Shown here: piece by piece, positions 12,774-25,100 of the stretch
How positions within the stretch are numbered: the stretch's first letter is position 1
Layout of the letters: the number at the start of each line of letters is the position of its first letter
Origin: Stratiolaelaps scimitus
Taxonomy: Eukaryota; Arthropoda; Arachnida; Mesostigmata; Laelapidae
Assembly: GCA_019614645.1 (NCBI GenBank)
Contig: JABWDB010000001.1
Coordinates: 4,954,501-5,018,500 of the forward strand
Direction: 5' to 3'
DNA length: 64,000 bases
Notes under the pieces: generated by a model
Seen by the model: the letters and a program-made list of their open reading frames with translations, nothing else
Database searches by the model: none
Told to the model about the DNA's origin: nothing
Translations under genes and position numbers: made by a program

Positions 12774-13499
12774 CTTGGATAACACGGCAATGTTTCTTTT
12801 GTTAGCTGTGATATGGTACAGCTTACACCATTTTATTAACATCGTTCATCGCAGTCTGTGCACATGAAATTCGAGCTCGCCTGCTTGATCACTAATGACA
12901 TGACAAGTTGAGTCTTCAACTTTGAGTGTCTTTGTTAGAATATCAGTCAATTTTGAGAACTGTTTCTACTTCGTTCGATAGTTCGGTTGCTGGTTGATCG
13001 TAGCTTGGTCATCTGCAATATCGAAGTCCGAAAATACTTGGAGATCGATTGAACCACATTGTTTGTAGATGATTCCGTGATTCTGAATTTCGCTTAGATA
13101 AATGTGTACACGTAGTGCCGCGGTCATAGACTTTTTGTTGGCTTATTTATTATCGATAGCGGGATCAAAGCTTACTCTATATCACTGTTACTGTTTGTAT
13201 TTTGTGAGTGTCGGTGCGATTGTTGATATCCATTTGTCTGGTGTGAGTTCAACCGCTGTTTTTTTCTCTAGTTATGGTTTTGCGTAGCTTATGTTTATTG
13301 AGTGACATGTTTGAGAGGAGAGCGGTGGTGTTTTCCAGCTCAAATTTTTCTTGTCTCGCTGATTGTGCACGTATCATGTCTGTGAGAGCGCCCAGATTAT
13401 TTTCCGATTTTGGCCTGATTCCCCAAGCTAATCTGAAGGGTTTCCAGTCAGAGAGAATTGACGAGATGAGGACATACAGAGTTCCGATCAATATAAACC

Positions 13500-14183
13500 T
13501 TAAGTTCGTCTCAATCGTTCGCGAAATCTCAAGCGAAAACCCCCTTTATCATTGAAACACAAAGATGCAAGATCGAGCTTCGCTCGTGAGCGCATTTCGT
13601 GGACAGAGAAGTGGCAACGTGTGCTGTTTTCCGATTAAAAGAGATTCAATCTTGACGGTCCTGATGGAGATTTTTATTGTTTCCACGGCATTAGGAAAGA
13701 AGAGAGATTCCTAAGTCGACGACAAACGGGATGTGGTGGTGTGATGACTTGGCCCGGTATTGGGTACAACGGAAAGACCGATTTGGTCTTCGCAGATGGG
13801 CGCATGAATAGCCGGGCCTACATCACTATGTTGGTCGATCAACTTAGGATTCACGTCGAGAAGGTCTGTGCTGAAAGATTCATCTTCCAGCAAAATAACG
13901 CCGCAGTTCCTACGGCGAAGATCGTCAAGTTGGGTTCTTCGAAACTCAAGCCATACATTTACTGAGCTGGCCCGCACTCTCTCCAGACCTGCGGAGCGTC
14001 TTATCTATTATAGATCTGTTTTTAGAGGTGGCAAGCAATGTCAAGCGCTACATGAGTTAAAAAAAAGCTTTGATAGCCGAATGGAATGTTCTTGATCAAA
14101 ACCCCATACGTAAACTGTATGGATCTATTTCCAATCGATTAATTTCTGTTCTGGAGAACGGCGGCGGCCCGACAAAATACTAA
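13500..14183 (+). pseudogene. Tc1/mariner-type transposase, degraded
   Basis: The frame from about 13525 reads LKRKPPLSLKHKDAR, then ISWTEKWQRVLFSD, then a TAA at 13636-13638 where the family has a glutamate or aspartate codon. It continues in frame (FNLDGPDG, GIGYNGKTDLVF, FIFQQNNAA) to a stop at 13963. Past frameshifts, WPALSPDL (about 13971) and a final EWNVLDQNPIRKLYGSI segment ending at 14183 are visible. These are catalytic-domain hallmarks of Tc1 transposases. The second catalytic Asp is Asn (QQNN) and the SPDLNPIEN motif lacks its Glu, so it is dead. The N-terminal helix-turn-helix region is not recognisable and I found no convincing terminal repeats. Confidence 0.85.
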
Positions 14184-14717
14184 ATTTGTAGAAAATGTGT
14201 AGGAGAACGATCTAAGAACCCTATAGTGTTCGACAAACATTAACTGGCCTATCCTTTTGACGCACCCTCGAAACGACAATTTCCGATATCAAATGTCTAC
14301 ATCTGAGTTAGATAGCTAACTATTCGTAGAACGTTCTTGAAATGTGATGACTTTGGCTGACTGAAAGCGGAACTGCCGAAGAAAAGAAGTAAGAAAAGTT
14401 GAGGTGTCGTATCATTTTGTCGCGGTGCGTCGATAGTTAGGACCGCCTTCAGCAAGTGTTACTGAGCTTCCTATGAGCGATGTATTATCCTTTAGGATAT
14501 TGACTTCCTCACTGGATGCCATCCATTAGATATTACGTCAAGAGCACTTCTTGATAACTGTATATCAGAGTATCTGTAACTCTGTAGCCTACACTTCAGA
14601 TCACTCCAGTATATAAGATGTCGATGTCGCACTAAAACTAACAATTTGTATTTCGCACCCTCAAGATCACTTGTCGGAATATCGGTACGTCTAAAACCAG
14701 CTAACAAGTGTGGCTGT

Positions 14718-14791
14718 AGTAATATCTAAAATGTTAAGAGCTGAGGCCTGTCAGATAGGGGAACAGCTGAGGGTCAGCTCGAAAAAACAGT
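14718..14791 (+). mobile_element. Short retroposon, family A, copy 1
   Basis: A 74-bp insertion between two identical 16-bp direct repeats (14702-14717 and 14792-14807). It ends with the hairpin AGCTGA-GGG-TCAGCT (14765-14779), then CG and an A run. This is the cleanest copy. Confidence 0.85.
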
Positions 14792-15144
14792 TAACAAGTG
14801 TGGCTGTGTTGTACACTAACCTGATCTGTTCCTCGTGCTGATAACGAAATCTGTTAACACGGCAACATTTCTCGAAAGTTAGGGGTCTTCAGGGATAATC
14901 AGATTCTGTCAGTATATTCTTGCATAGACAATTTGACCCATTTTCCTTACCACCGAAGTATACACACCGATAGCTTTGGCGCTTGGCTTGATGTCAACGT
15001 AGAGCGTTGACCAGTCAACAGCTGGCTTAGGAATCAGTTCTGCTTTATTCTGGACTATTATATGCTCCGTTACTCTCCGGTCATATGCTATTATTTTGTT
15101 TTTGTGGTGACATCATCAGTGACGGCCTCAAAGGTCACAGGGAG

Positions 15145-15147
<3 letters not shown>

Positions 15148-15197
<50 letters not shown>
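15148..15197. repeat. (AT)n microsatellite
   Basis: Uninterrupted AT repeat of about 50 bp, upstream of the predicted MSH4 start exon. Confidence 0.9.
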
Positions 15198-15201
<4 letters not shown>

Positions 15202-15693
15202 TTGATTATATCGTCGCAGAATGGTTTTACCATCATAGGCGCGTCTCGTGCTGTCTAGGCACTTGTGGCATATTCTTGAATATTCGATTTTATTCTTGAA
15301 TCCCGAATATTGTGGCATAAATATCATCGGTCGTTTGATGCTTGCTACCAGCTCCGCTACAAAACAAGTAACATCTGAACACCGTTGGCGTCATAGATGA
15401 AAATTGTGTTCATGTTATTTAACACGCCATTTCTCTGTCCACATACGATTCCGGGCTCAAATTCGATCATGCTTGAGTGTGTTGCCTATGAAACCAGACA
15501 GGGAAGTAGGATAGCTGCCAGTTGCTATTATGCCGAATACTAAAAGTGTGGTGAAATTTGGCGCCTTGTGCCGGCGGTTACAATAGTTGCTAGTGGCGAC
15601 CTGACATTTTTTTTCATACGGGCTGCTCTTGCAGCCAACCAGAATCAGCCATAAGCACAATTCGGCGTCCGCACCTATACGTGTGATTCGCAG

Positions 15694-15784
15694 ATGTCAT
15701 TTGCACACGGATTTGCCGAAACAAATTCACCTGCGAGTGAAAGCATGTCCACGCCAAAGTACGCCTTTGATGACGACTTCTTCG
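15694..15784 (+). CDS. MSH4: MSH4 exon 1 (predicted start)
   Basis: An ATG at 15694 opens 30 codons ending in an acidic, aromatic run (FDDDFF) and a strong donor, G|GTAAGT, at 15785. The exon ends in phase 1, which fits the acceptor after 17494 exactly. No homology supports it, because MSH4 N-termini are poorly conserved. A downstream ATG at 15745 is an alternative start in the same frame. The bases before 15694 (ATTCGCAG) could also be an acceptor, so a further upstream exon is possible. Confidence 0.45.
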
Positions 15785-17386
15785 GTAAGTCCTCAAGTCG
15801 AGATCACTAATTCGATAAACGAACACTAACGATAATGCGCGGCCTGCAAAAGAGCTCTCGGGACAGAGATGTCTAATAGACTTTTATGCGTTAAAAGAAG
15901 CTCTGCTTCATAATGAGCAAAGGTCAAATAATCAACCAGTATATTCACCAGGATTTAATGTTTCTGCATGTCATACCGCCTTTGTCGGATGTTCCAACCC
16001 TGCTGTATCACAGTGTGGTGCAGATGGCTCACGAAATGGTTACTAAAGTGCTGCGATGACGAGGTAAACTAGACGCGTCAAGATGTTTGCTGGAGCAATA
16101 ACGATAAACATTTCCATTTGCCAAACGTCAGTAGCGCTTGATTGATGATCATAACACGTTTTCTGATTCCAATATACACGACTGTCTGTTGAGTTGAAAT
16201 ATTTCTTGTTCTTTTGAGTTGATCATATTGTGCGGGCTTGATTACATTGGCGACAAATGTGGGGTTCAACACAGATATCAAGTTAGCTTCGAATGACACC
16301 AGTGCAACTGATGGCGCTCGTTGACGCTTTCGAAACGGATGAGATGGCACTTGATTTGTTTTTGACAATGTGGCCCACTAGATTGATCAATGGTGGTGGC
16401 TCGCCGGCTGTTTTAAATAAAATAACACACGATGCGTCACTTTTTTTATCACTATTATCTTCTACGAGAACTTAAGCTTTGCAAAAAAAACGCACTTGCG
16501 TATTGTATGATTGTATTGCTGTAGAGTAGTGTTAGCAGGCACGACGATTGGCCCAGTCGTACGCGTGAGTCCTAGTTACTAATTACAGTCGGCGACTTCA
16601 CGCTCATTACGTGTATCCTTGTTTAGAGATAGGTGTCAGTAGTTCTAGTAATCAGTCAGTATATGCCTTACTTTCGCAACCTCATTAAAACAAGAATAAG
16701 GAAGCCATTATCTATAAACATAACGCACATTTTGTCTTCGCCGTTCACAGCGCACGTACGTCTGGACGAGGCGAGCCTGCAGAGTCCGTCCTTCGGAAAT
16801 ACGTGAGTTGTGTCCAGGGCGTTTCGTCGAGTCATTAGGCTTAGTAATTGCCACGAAATGCACATGTTGTGAATCTGTCTGTTAATCCTTCTCACCATCA
16901 GGAGACTATTTTAGAGAATCTGCTGCGCCGGCCGTTTGCTGAAGCCACCCGTGGAAGGGTTAGACAGCAGATAGAAGAGTTAAACGATTCGATGTGAATT
17001 AATTTATGTTCAACGAGAAGACGATTGAGAAACGCTAACTGATTTCGGCCAAGAGGACGCGTTGAAGTGAAAGGGTACACATGGTACAGAAGGAACATGG
17101 TGGACTCATTATCATTTTGGATACTTTGAAGGATTTGTGGTCTAAGTTTGAAAACACTGTCAATGTAATCACGAAGAATACAATACAAAGGGCGGTTTAT
17201 TGACGTGCAATGGCAGTAATGCAATTAAGTTTTCGTAATGAAATAATGATAAAATAGTGTCACAAATGTTTACACCATAAGAACATAATTGTTTGTACAT
17301 ATACCCGAGTAGGCGCAGATCTCATAGCGTACCGTATCTACATTTTATTAGTGTGTTTTAATGATTCGATGATGAACTGTCTAATC

Positions 17387-17427
<41 letters not shown>

Positions 17428-17428
17428 T

Positions 17429-17476
<48 letters not shown>

Positions 17477-19131
17477 GTAGGCGTACCAGCGCAGCCGCAA
17501 CCACAACCAGTGATGGGGCAAGAGCTACCAGAAGCTCAGGAACGTCTACAAATAGAAGAAAAGCTGCTTCAAGGACTATCACAAGCGGTACCTCTTCAAG
17601 TAGCAGTCGGGGCGGCATCCACGGACAGCTCAAGCGAACCGTTCTCGTTTGCCTTTGCAATGGCCGGGGTCACTCTACTGGCACGGTTGGCTTGGCAGCT
17701 CTCGATCTTCGAACAAACCGACTTTTCGTTCGCCAGCTGGAAGATACTCCAAATTATTATACGACTTGCACCATTCTCACTGTAAGTGACTGATGGTGTT
17801 AAATAGAATATATTGTAGACCGTTATTATGTAATACATATTTACTTAGTGCTAGTTCTCATTCACTTATCGTGTCAACTTAACAATGACGAGGAAGCTAT
17901 GCCATCCTTGGGGAGTCGATGGCACTGCGGGCAGTGTCTGGTCCGACGAAGCTTGACTCTGACGGTTGTGTAATTTTTTCGGTGCGATTTGCTTGATCCG
18001 AATATCCAGATTATTGGCTTAAACCTGCCTTAAATAATGGCAGTCAACACTTACCCATATATAAATACCACACGCAATCTGCTAACCTTAAACATCCCTT
18101 GAATAAGCACTTGTCCGCGCGAAGACTTGCGTGTTTCGGGCAACTACTACTTAGCCGTTTGTAAATACTGGTCACACACGAAGTCAGTGGTAGTGTCGAG
18201 TTGCTGATGGTTACCGTTGAGTCCATACGAGCTCAGTAGTACTGAACTTAAACAAGGCTCGTATAGCCCCATCCGACGGGATGACCTCATTCAGCGTGTG
18301 GACGTCAATCGCAGCGGTAAAATGGCATCCCAGGGAGCATCGTCGTACGGTAACGACGAACTTACCATATCGCACCTTTGGTATTTCCTCATTTCGCATC
18401 TAAAGGGATGTTGTCGTATTGCTGTTTTGTCCTCTTGGGAACCATCGAAGCCTCCCATTATTGGGCCCGCTGTAGTTCAACTTCATTGCCGCTGTCTCGA
18501 GCGACGAGCGGGTATGCCCCGACTCGGGCAACGGGTGATATGTCCCAATCTGTGCTCCAAGGCTACTGAACCAGCTGGCAATCCTTCTACCGAGATGGGT
18601 AATGAGTGAAGGGCTAAAGACCAGCCACGAACGAGAGCTGCGCAAAGACTACATGTACCAGCAGACCACAGGTTCAAATCCTGGCGTGGCTTCGAGAAGG
18701 GGTCGGCTTTTCCGAAAAAAAAAAACCCCCACGGTGCACGACGATTGTACTAGACAAGCTATTTGTTACCACTTTAAACTATCGAGCTCATTGAATCGTA
18801 CACATTTCAGTGAGTTCGACGATAAGTATCTGAAGATAAGACGGCGCCAACATGAACAGTAGCCTATAAAAATACGGTACGGTCTTACCCATATTTCAAC
18901 GGGTGTGTTGGCACGATGAAGGATGTTTAAAATTGAATTAGAAAAGACGATCTTGTGCTTCCAAATTTGATAAAATAGTAATTATTATTACAGAGTTTGG
19001 ATCCAATCGAAATCACAATGCCTCGAACAGCACTTGAGGCAAGACCCGAGGGCCAGCTGGTAAAGCAACTGAGACGATTTTTTCCAGAGGTTCAGCTCAC
19101 TGGTAAGTGAACCGTAGTAATATACTGAATA

Positions 19132-19179
<48 letters not shown>

Positions 19180-22100
19180 ATGTATATGAGGACGTCAAAT
19201 GAAAATATACTACTATATATATTTAAGCATTTTTTTTTGTTGAAACATATTTTGAAAACGGAGCCCAACAAACTAGACTCTTAGCCTAGGACAATATATT
19301 ACATTTTAAAACATTTATTCAAACACACAGTAGGTAGGAATTATTTATAGGGATTATAGGGGGGGGGTGACCATTTGTTACGAGAGGGGGGCTTACCATT
19401 TGTTACGAGAGGGGGGCTTACCATTTGTTACGGATTACAAAATTCGACTCGCCCTGTATAGTTTTCATGACTAAGATTTGTTTTACTTGGTTTAGGCATT
19501 GAGCGCCGATGGTATAACGACTGCAAAGGCGTGGAAGCTCTTCGTAGAATGAACATGTTTCCGCAATCGGTGCCCCGCCTCGTTATCGAACTGCGCAACA
19601 AGTATTATGCACTTGCATCGGCCAACGCCCTCATGAAGTACGCTAATCTAAGTAGAGTCGTACCAAGCAAGCCTTTCTACCAAAACAGATTAAATATTTA
19701 TTCTTCCTTGAGCGTCGTGTAAATGTGGCGTTATTATGAAATCACATCATGTGCCATCAGGCCTGATTCCGTCTACAATAGCGGTGTTATTATTGTTTAT
19801 TCTTGATATCGGCATTATTACGTTGTAATGCTCATCAAGTATTCCATGGTATGTGCCGGCATGAGAACGGCCTCCAGTCGCCCGGACGTTCGAGAGCGTG
19901 CGCTTTTGATTATGTCTAGCATTATATAAAGCTGCTCGAGATGAAGCATCAAGGCCATAGCGCGTACATCGGTTATTAATCCGATGGCCCCGCTGCCGTC
20001 GGAGTCCTTTGCGTCAGCTTCACGTGTGGCCGTTGTTGCATAGGAACACGCAGGCTCCTATGGAACGACGCGATGTTATGGGAAAGGGGAGCTCATCTAA
20101 TGTATGAGTTCGCTCGAGGGACTGAAGCAACTCTCCGATCTCTCCGTGATCGGGCCAGTGCTGACGCTTGAAAAACCTAGCGCCCTTTGTCAATTCCTAT
20201 CTCGAAAAGACAACTACCACTGCAATGGCTACAGCATTTTATTGACACCCCGCTAACAGAGGAGGAAATAGCAAACCCTGCAGTATAATCTAAAGCAGTT
20301 TGACCAGCTTCCGTAAAACAACACCCGGCCGTAGGCAGGCCTAGTAGGTATGTCGAGCAATAACAAAGCCGACCTTGACGTCGGGTGCGGCTTTCTCAAT
20401 GTAATGATCTCTTCGTCTTCGCCTTGCTCGCATACTGTCTGCTATAAATGTGCCCCTTGAAAGAATCGAATCTGAATCTCAGCCTACTCAGAACGGCGCG
20501 CGATTCTCGGAATTCTAATCGTCTCTTTTTTTTCTACTTGTGATGGCGTACTTCGACCGGTGGTACCACTTCGCTACGGGGGAGTAGGTACGCTGAGCTG
20601 ATTCAAAAAGCTGCAGCACCGACGGCCCGTTCGCTGCGAATCGACATTCTCCCTCCTGTCGAGGGGATCTGCCAACTCGATGCTGTCACCGTTCGTGAAC
20701 TTGAACTCGTCGCGAGCCTTGACGCTGCCAGTGATGCCTGCAAGTACACTCTGTTCGGTAGGCGCTGATTTCTTTTGAATTACATATGCATATGTCGATT
20801 CGCTGCTCGCGTAGGGTCGTTTGGTCGGGAAAAGGATACCTAAGGTTGAATCTAGGCGAGACTGTTCCGTCACGGGATGATATACTGTGATCGATTTGCG
20901 GTGCATGCTGGATATTTTTGCAATGTCATAACGCCCATCCTGTAGCGTTGAAGAACGTTACTACTTAGCAATAGGCACATAATGTAACGAGTCCAAGAGG
21001 AGCCGGTATATCTGCGTGACTCTTGCCTGAGTTTTTGAACACCCTGTGTGTCATTTATTATTTACCATTGCTTGTGATTGTTATTATTACAGCATTGAAC
21101 AGTTTAAGGTGAGAACTCTCTTTAGATAAAGTGTAAAGTGACACATGATCTATTCTAGTAATGCTACACAATATTTTCCTTTTTTACTTTGTGCCTCATG
21201 ACTACGAGCGTCCGATGTTAATTGCCTGCTCTAAAATCTCCACTCTTTCGACCGGAGCATTGACAAGTTAACGGGAGAATTCAGAAAGAGAGATCCAATG
21301 GTCTGTGAGACCATCCCACGTCTTCTTCGTATTCTGTCAACACTATTCAATTAGTAGAGTAAAATAGATAATACGATAGGGAGTTCTGATGACCATGTGA
21401 CTGCGACAGGGCCTTGTAATGAATGAAGCCTCTAGGCCTTGACAGGATAGGCTTCGTACTTGATTAGATAATCTTGTCTACATTGGCGATAGTGTGTCTT
21501 CTGCTTAGCTTGCAGTGACAAACCGCCGTCTGGCTTGGCACATTTGCGGGCATGGCCATACAGCACTTGGCTGCTGATCGTTGTCGTTTTCTTTTTGGCA
21601 AGCAATTTTATTTCGGCTTCTGGCATTTCTGTGCGTGAGTGCGCCACCCATTCGAATGCATTAAACGTAGTTTGTTTGTGCCGCCGTTTGATTGAGGGTT
21701 CCACTAATCAGAGCAAATGTCGCCAGCCAGATCGATATAGGACCCTAGTTGAGTTTCGCTAAGCCGTGCGATATATCTCTGTTTTTGTCAAGTCGTAGTT
21801 AAAAGCCAATTTCCGAATTTCTATTCTCGCACAGATGTAGCGAATTATACGGCGACTGGGCCTGGTCAGCGGGCGCTCAAACTACGACTTCTGCAACCAC
21901 TTCGCGATGTAGAGCACATTGAGGAGCGCCTCGACTGTGTGACCGAATTAATCGATCGAGCTGCGCTCGCCCAGGACCTTCACCACTTGCTCGGCAAGAC
22001 GATCGACCTTGAGCGACTGATTCCCAACATCATGAAGGTTGGCGCTGCGCAACTTATATCATGGACAAGGAAGTAATTCTTTGTGAAATTCACTAGGCAC

Positions 22101-25100
22101 GGCAGCTTGGCAGTTAGGAAGGGATTAGGCGTTTAGTTAGGAAACGTATACGCCGCTTAAACGGAAGCCGGTTTACACTTGAAGCAATGTCTACTTCAAG
22201 AGGAAGAGCTACTCTTTGCAACTTCAAGCCTGTATTCTTCTAAACTGCCTGGCTACGTTTGTACCCTTAGCCCTGTATGTCAACTGAAACTTGTGATACA
22301 GTGTACTTTGGACGATATTGGGCACAGAAGTTCTCACAGGAGCAACACATGAGTCAATGAAGTTTAGTAATTGTACAGCAACGAATGACAAACAATAATC
22401 CTATAAGAGCTGTCCCTTTTTCACGTTGATCGACCGTTGCAAACAATAACTCTGAAATTCATTGTCCCTCAACCTGACCTAGCCCTAATTTTCTAGAAAA
22501 AAATTAATTTTTTTTTATTTCAAAAATAATAGCGAATTAAGAGTTAAATTTAATGCAAATCAAATGAAGAAGTAAATTTAAATAATAGAATTTCTATTTA
22601 AATTAGTTATTTAAATGTCTGTGGAACATATAATATCAATAACACAAAATAATTCAAGTTTATAGAATATTACATTTTATTACCAAAAGCCCACACGAAC
22701 ACTATGATTAATGAAGCCCAGTAGTTCGTAGATATAAAAATACAGCCAAAATAACTTCAACGGATGTTTCAGCACCTGCTCTATAAGATGCAGCAGATCC
22801 TATACAACTATAAGCTCGAGCAATTCTGTTGACGTCTTTCCAGGAGGGTCTCGGCGGAGGGGACCAAGCTGTTGCCATGGCAAATCGAGTGCAGTGTTTA
22901 TTGTGCCTCAAACACAACCTCGACATGCTCGAGTGTTTTCAGACAATGTTAGCGCCTTACGCCGAAGAACCAGACTCCGTTCCTGGTGCCTGTGGCCAGC
23001 AGAAGATGTCGTATATCCGCGTTCTCCGAAGCTTCATGTCTGACGACCGGTTCAAACAGATTGCTAAGGTCATCAGTGAGTAACGCGAGTAGTACACAAG
23101 TACTAATCGAGAACTCTCCCATGCATTGTACCTCGATGTTTATCAATTCGCGTACGAAGTCAACTGTTAAGGATAATGATTAAAAATGGTTACACGAAAA
23201 TATGGCCTAGTGTTGGTGGGCCAGCGATCAAGAGATCGACCAAACTATCGGGTGGGGTTATCCTCGAATATTGGATCGATTTCGAGTTCATTGAGAACTA
23301 ACACAAATGAGCACATGGCGGAACAAAGCGTTAGTACGATACTGTCATAAACGCGGTCAGCGTTAGACCAACTTAGGTGTTATGGGAAAATGTTGTGAAA
23401 CTCCTCGATGTCACGACGATACCATTCTGTGAGTGAAATGAATGTGCCGGCGGGCATGGCGTGGTTGGAAGGGAGGCAGTGTTAGAATCAAAGGAAGTTT
23501 TGTAGAGTCGGAGATTCTAATCTTAGAGGAGCCAAATTTACATTTATAAGCAATGTCTTCGCAATAAGATATGTAGCAACGTGTGAACTGGGGCCCGGGA
23601 CTTTCTACGGACACTCTATTGACCACAGTGGTCGTTTGCGGATGGGAAGCGGACAGAGAATAGAAGATCTGGGAAGAGAGAGAAGGGAAGCAGCTGAGAG
23701 TCAGCTGCCCACGTCATGTCCGTACGGTGAGGACGATGTGTCGTTCTCATGGCTGGGCTTGTACACATCTCACCGCCCTTACTGAAGAAATGCGCTAAGC
23801 GATACCGCGAAAGGCGATGCTGTTGAACATCGTCAACAGTTCCAGAAGGAGGCGGTCACGGTGTTGTCACCCATTAGCATAGCAACCCCCCCCCCCATTT
23901 ATAAAAGTGTAATGAATGAAACAAGATTTGAACACCCTTGAACTCTCTCCAATCTAGCTACCACTCTGCCCGTTACTAAACAGTTTGCTACGTAGATAGA
24001 ATAAGTTGATTAGTAAAAATGATTTAGTGGTTACAACGCTTCGTGTATTTTATAGAAAATCTCCCTCACGTCATTTTGCGTCGCACACTGGAACGCTCGA
24101 TTTCGCTTATCGAGCAACGGACATATGCAGACATTATTACAACATGATGAACCTCTCTACATCGTATTGTCTATCTATCCATTGCTCATCGCCTTCCCCA
24201 CACAACAGCTCCTTACTACCTACTAGCTCAATGCCTATTAATTAGCGAAGTTGCGGCTGCTAATGTCGATTTATATGACCGTGTGTCCGTAATTGATTCA
24301 TGTCATGCTCAGCGTCTGTTTGTTCGCTCCTTCCGCCCATTTTCCTGGATACGATACTTAGACGACTACATCGTCCCGGAAGTGTACCTCGGCCGCGGAG
24401 TACTCGACTCGCTCAGTGTTCGTATTGGCTGCATTCGCACTGGAATCAGTGACACATTGGATGAGTACCGCAAACTCTACGCACAAACCGTTGAAGAGAT
24501 CAACAACGTTCGAATGAGGGCGGCCGAACAGTATCAACTCGCTAGGCTGCAGCTGGTCTTCTCGGCGGTGAGGGGCTTCCATTTCAGTCTGCCCAGTGGC
24601 AGTTACTCGGCATCGACACTTCCCCCCGAATTCATCAAGGTAGAGATGAAATGTCTCGGTTGACACCGGCACACACCTATGTCCTTATCAAGCCGTAAGA
24701 AAAATATGGTACCTTATCACATTGGCAGTTGCATCTGCTACTCCCATCAGGTGTACATTGATATCTATAGCTACAACGATACGAATATTTTACTAAATAC
24801 ACGTTCTATACAAAATGATGATCTGAGCTGGGCCCGAATATCATATGCGTCATACCTGTGATCGATTCTTCTATTTATTATTATTGTTGTCATTATTGGG
24901 CGCATGTACAGCTAGACACAACACATAATTGCCAATTTGGACACAGTCAGTAAAGGTTATATTACATTGGCATTATTAGGTCTCATATTTCGAGCACCGC
25001 TCAGTTGTACGACATAGAGCATAGCGTTTATACCAGGTATAAGAAAGAGACCAGCAGTGGCTCGAAAGGGGATTGACGAGTATACGTTCATGATGAGTTG

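Noticed and set aside
16078..16475. Gag-like reading of overlapping ORFs in MSH4 intron 1
   Set aside because: Only vague resemblance in composition; no zinc knuckle, protease or LTR was seen.
17510..17785. 91-codon frame on the plus strand over MSH4 exon 2
   Set aside because: The MSH4-homologous reading lies in another phase of the same exon; this frame has no family match beyond the overlap.
18600..18700. tRNA-like B box (GGTTCAAATCC) in MSH4 intron 2
   Set aside because: No matching A box or pairing arms; probably part of an old repeat, but no second copy was found in the window.
19358..19431. CRISPR-like array
   Set aside because: Direct tandem repeats without unique spacers, in a eukaryotic intron next to a retroelement end.
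19638..19722. Continuation of the MSH4 exon 4 frame to a stop at 19722
   Set aside because: It departs from the MSH4 alignment, whereas splicing at 19637 to 20588 restores the family sequence and phase.
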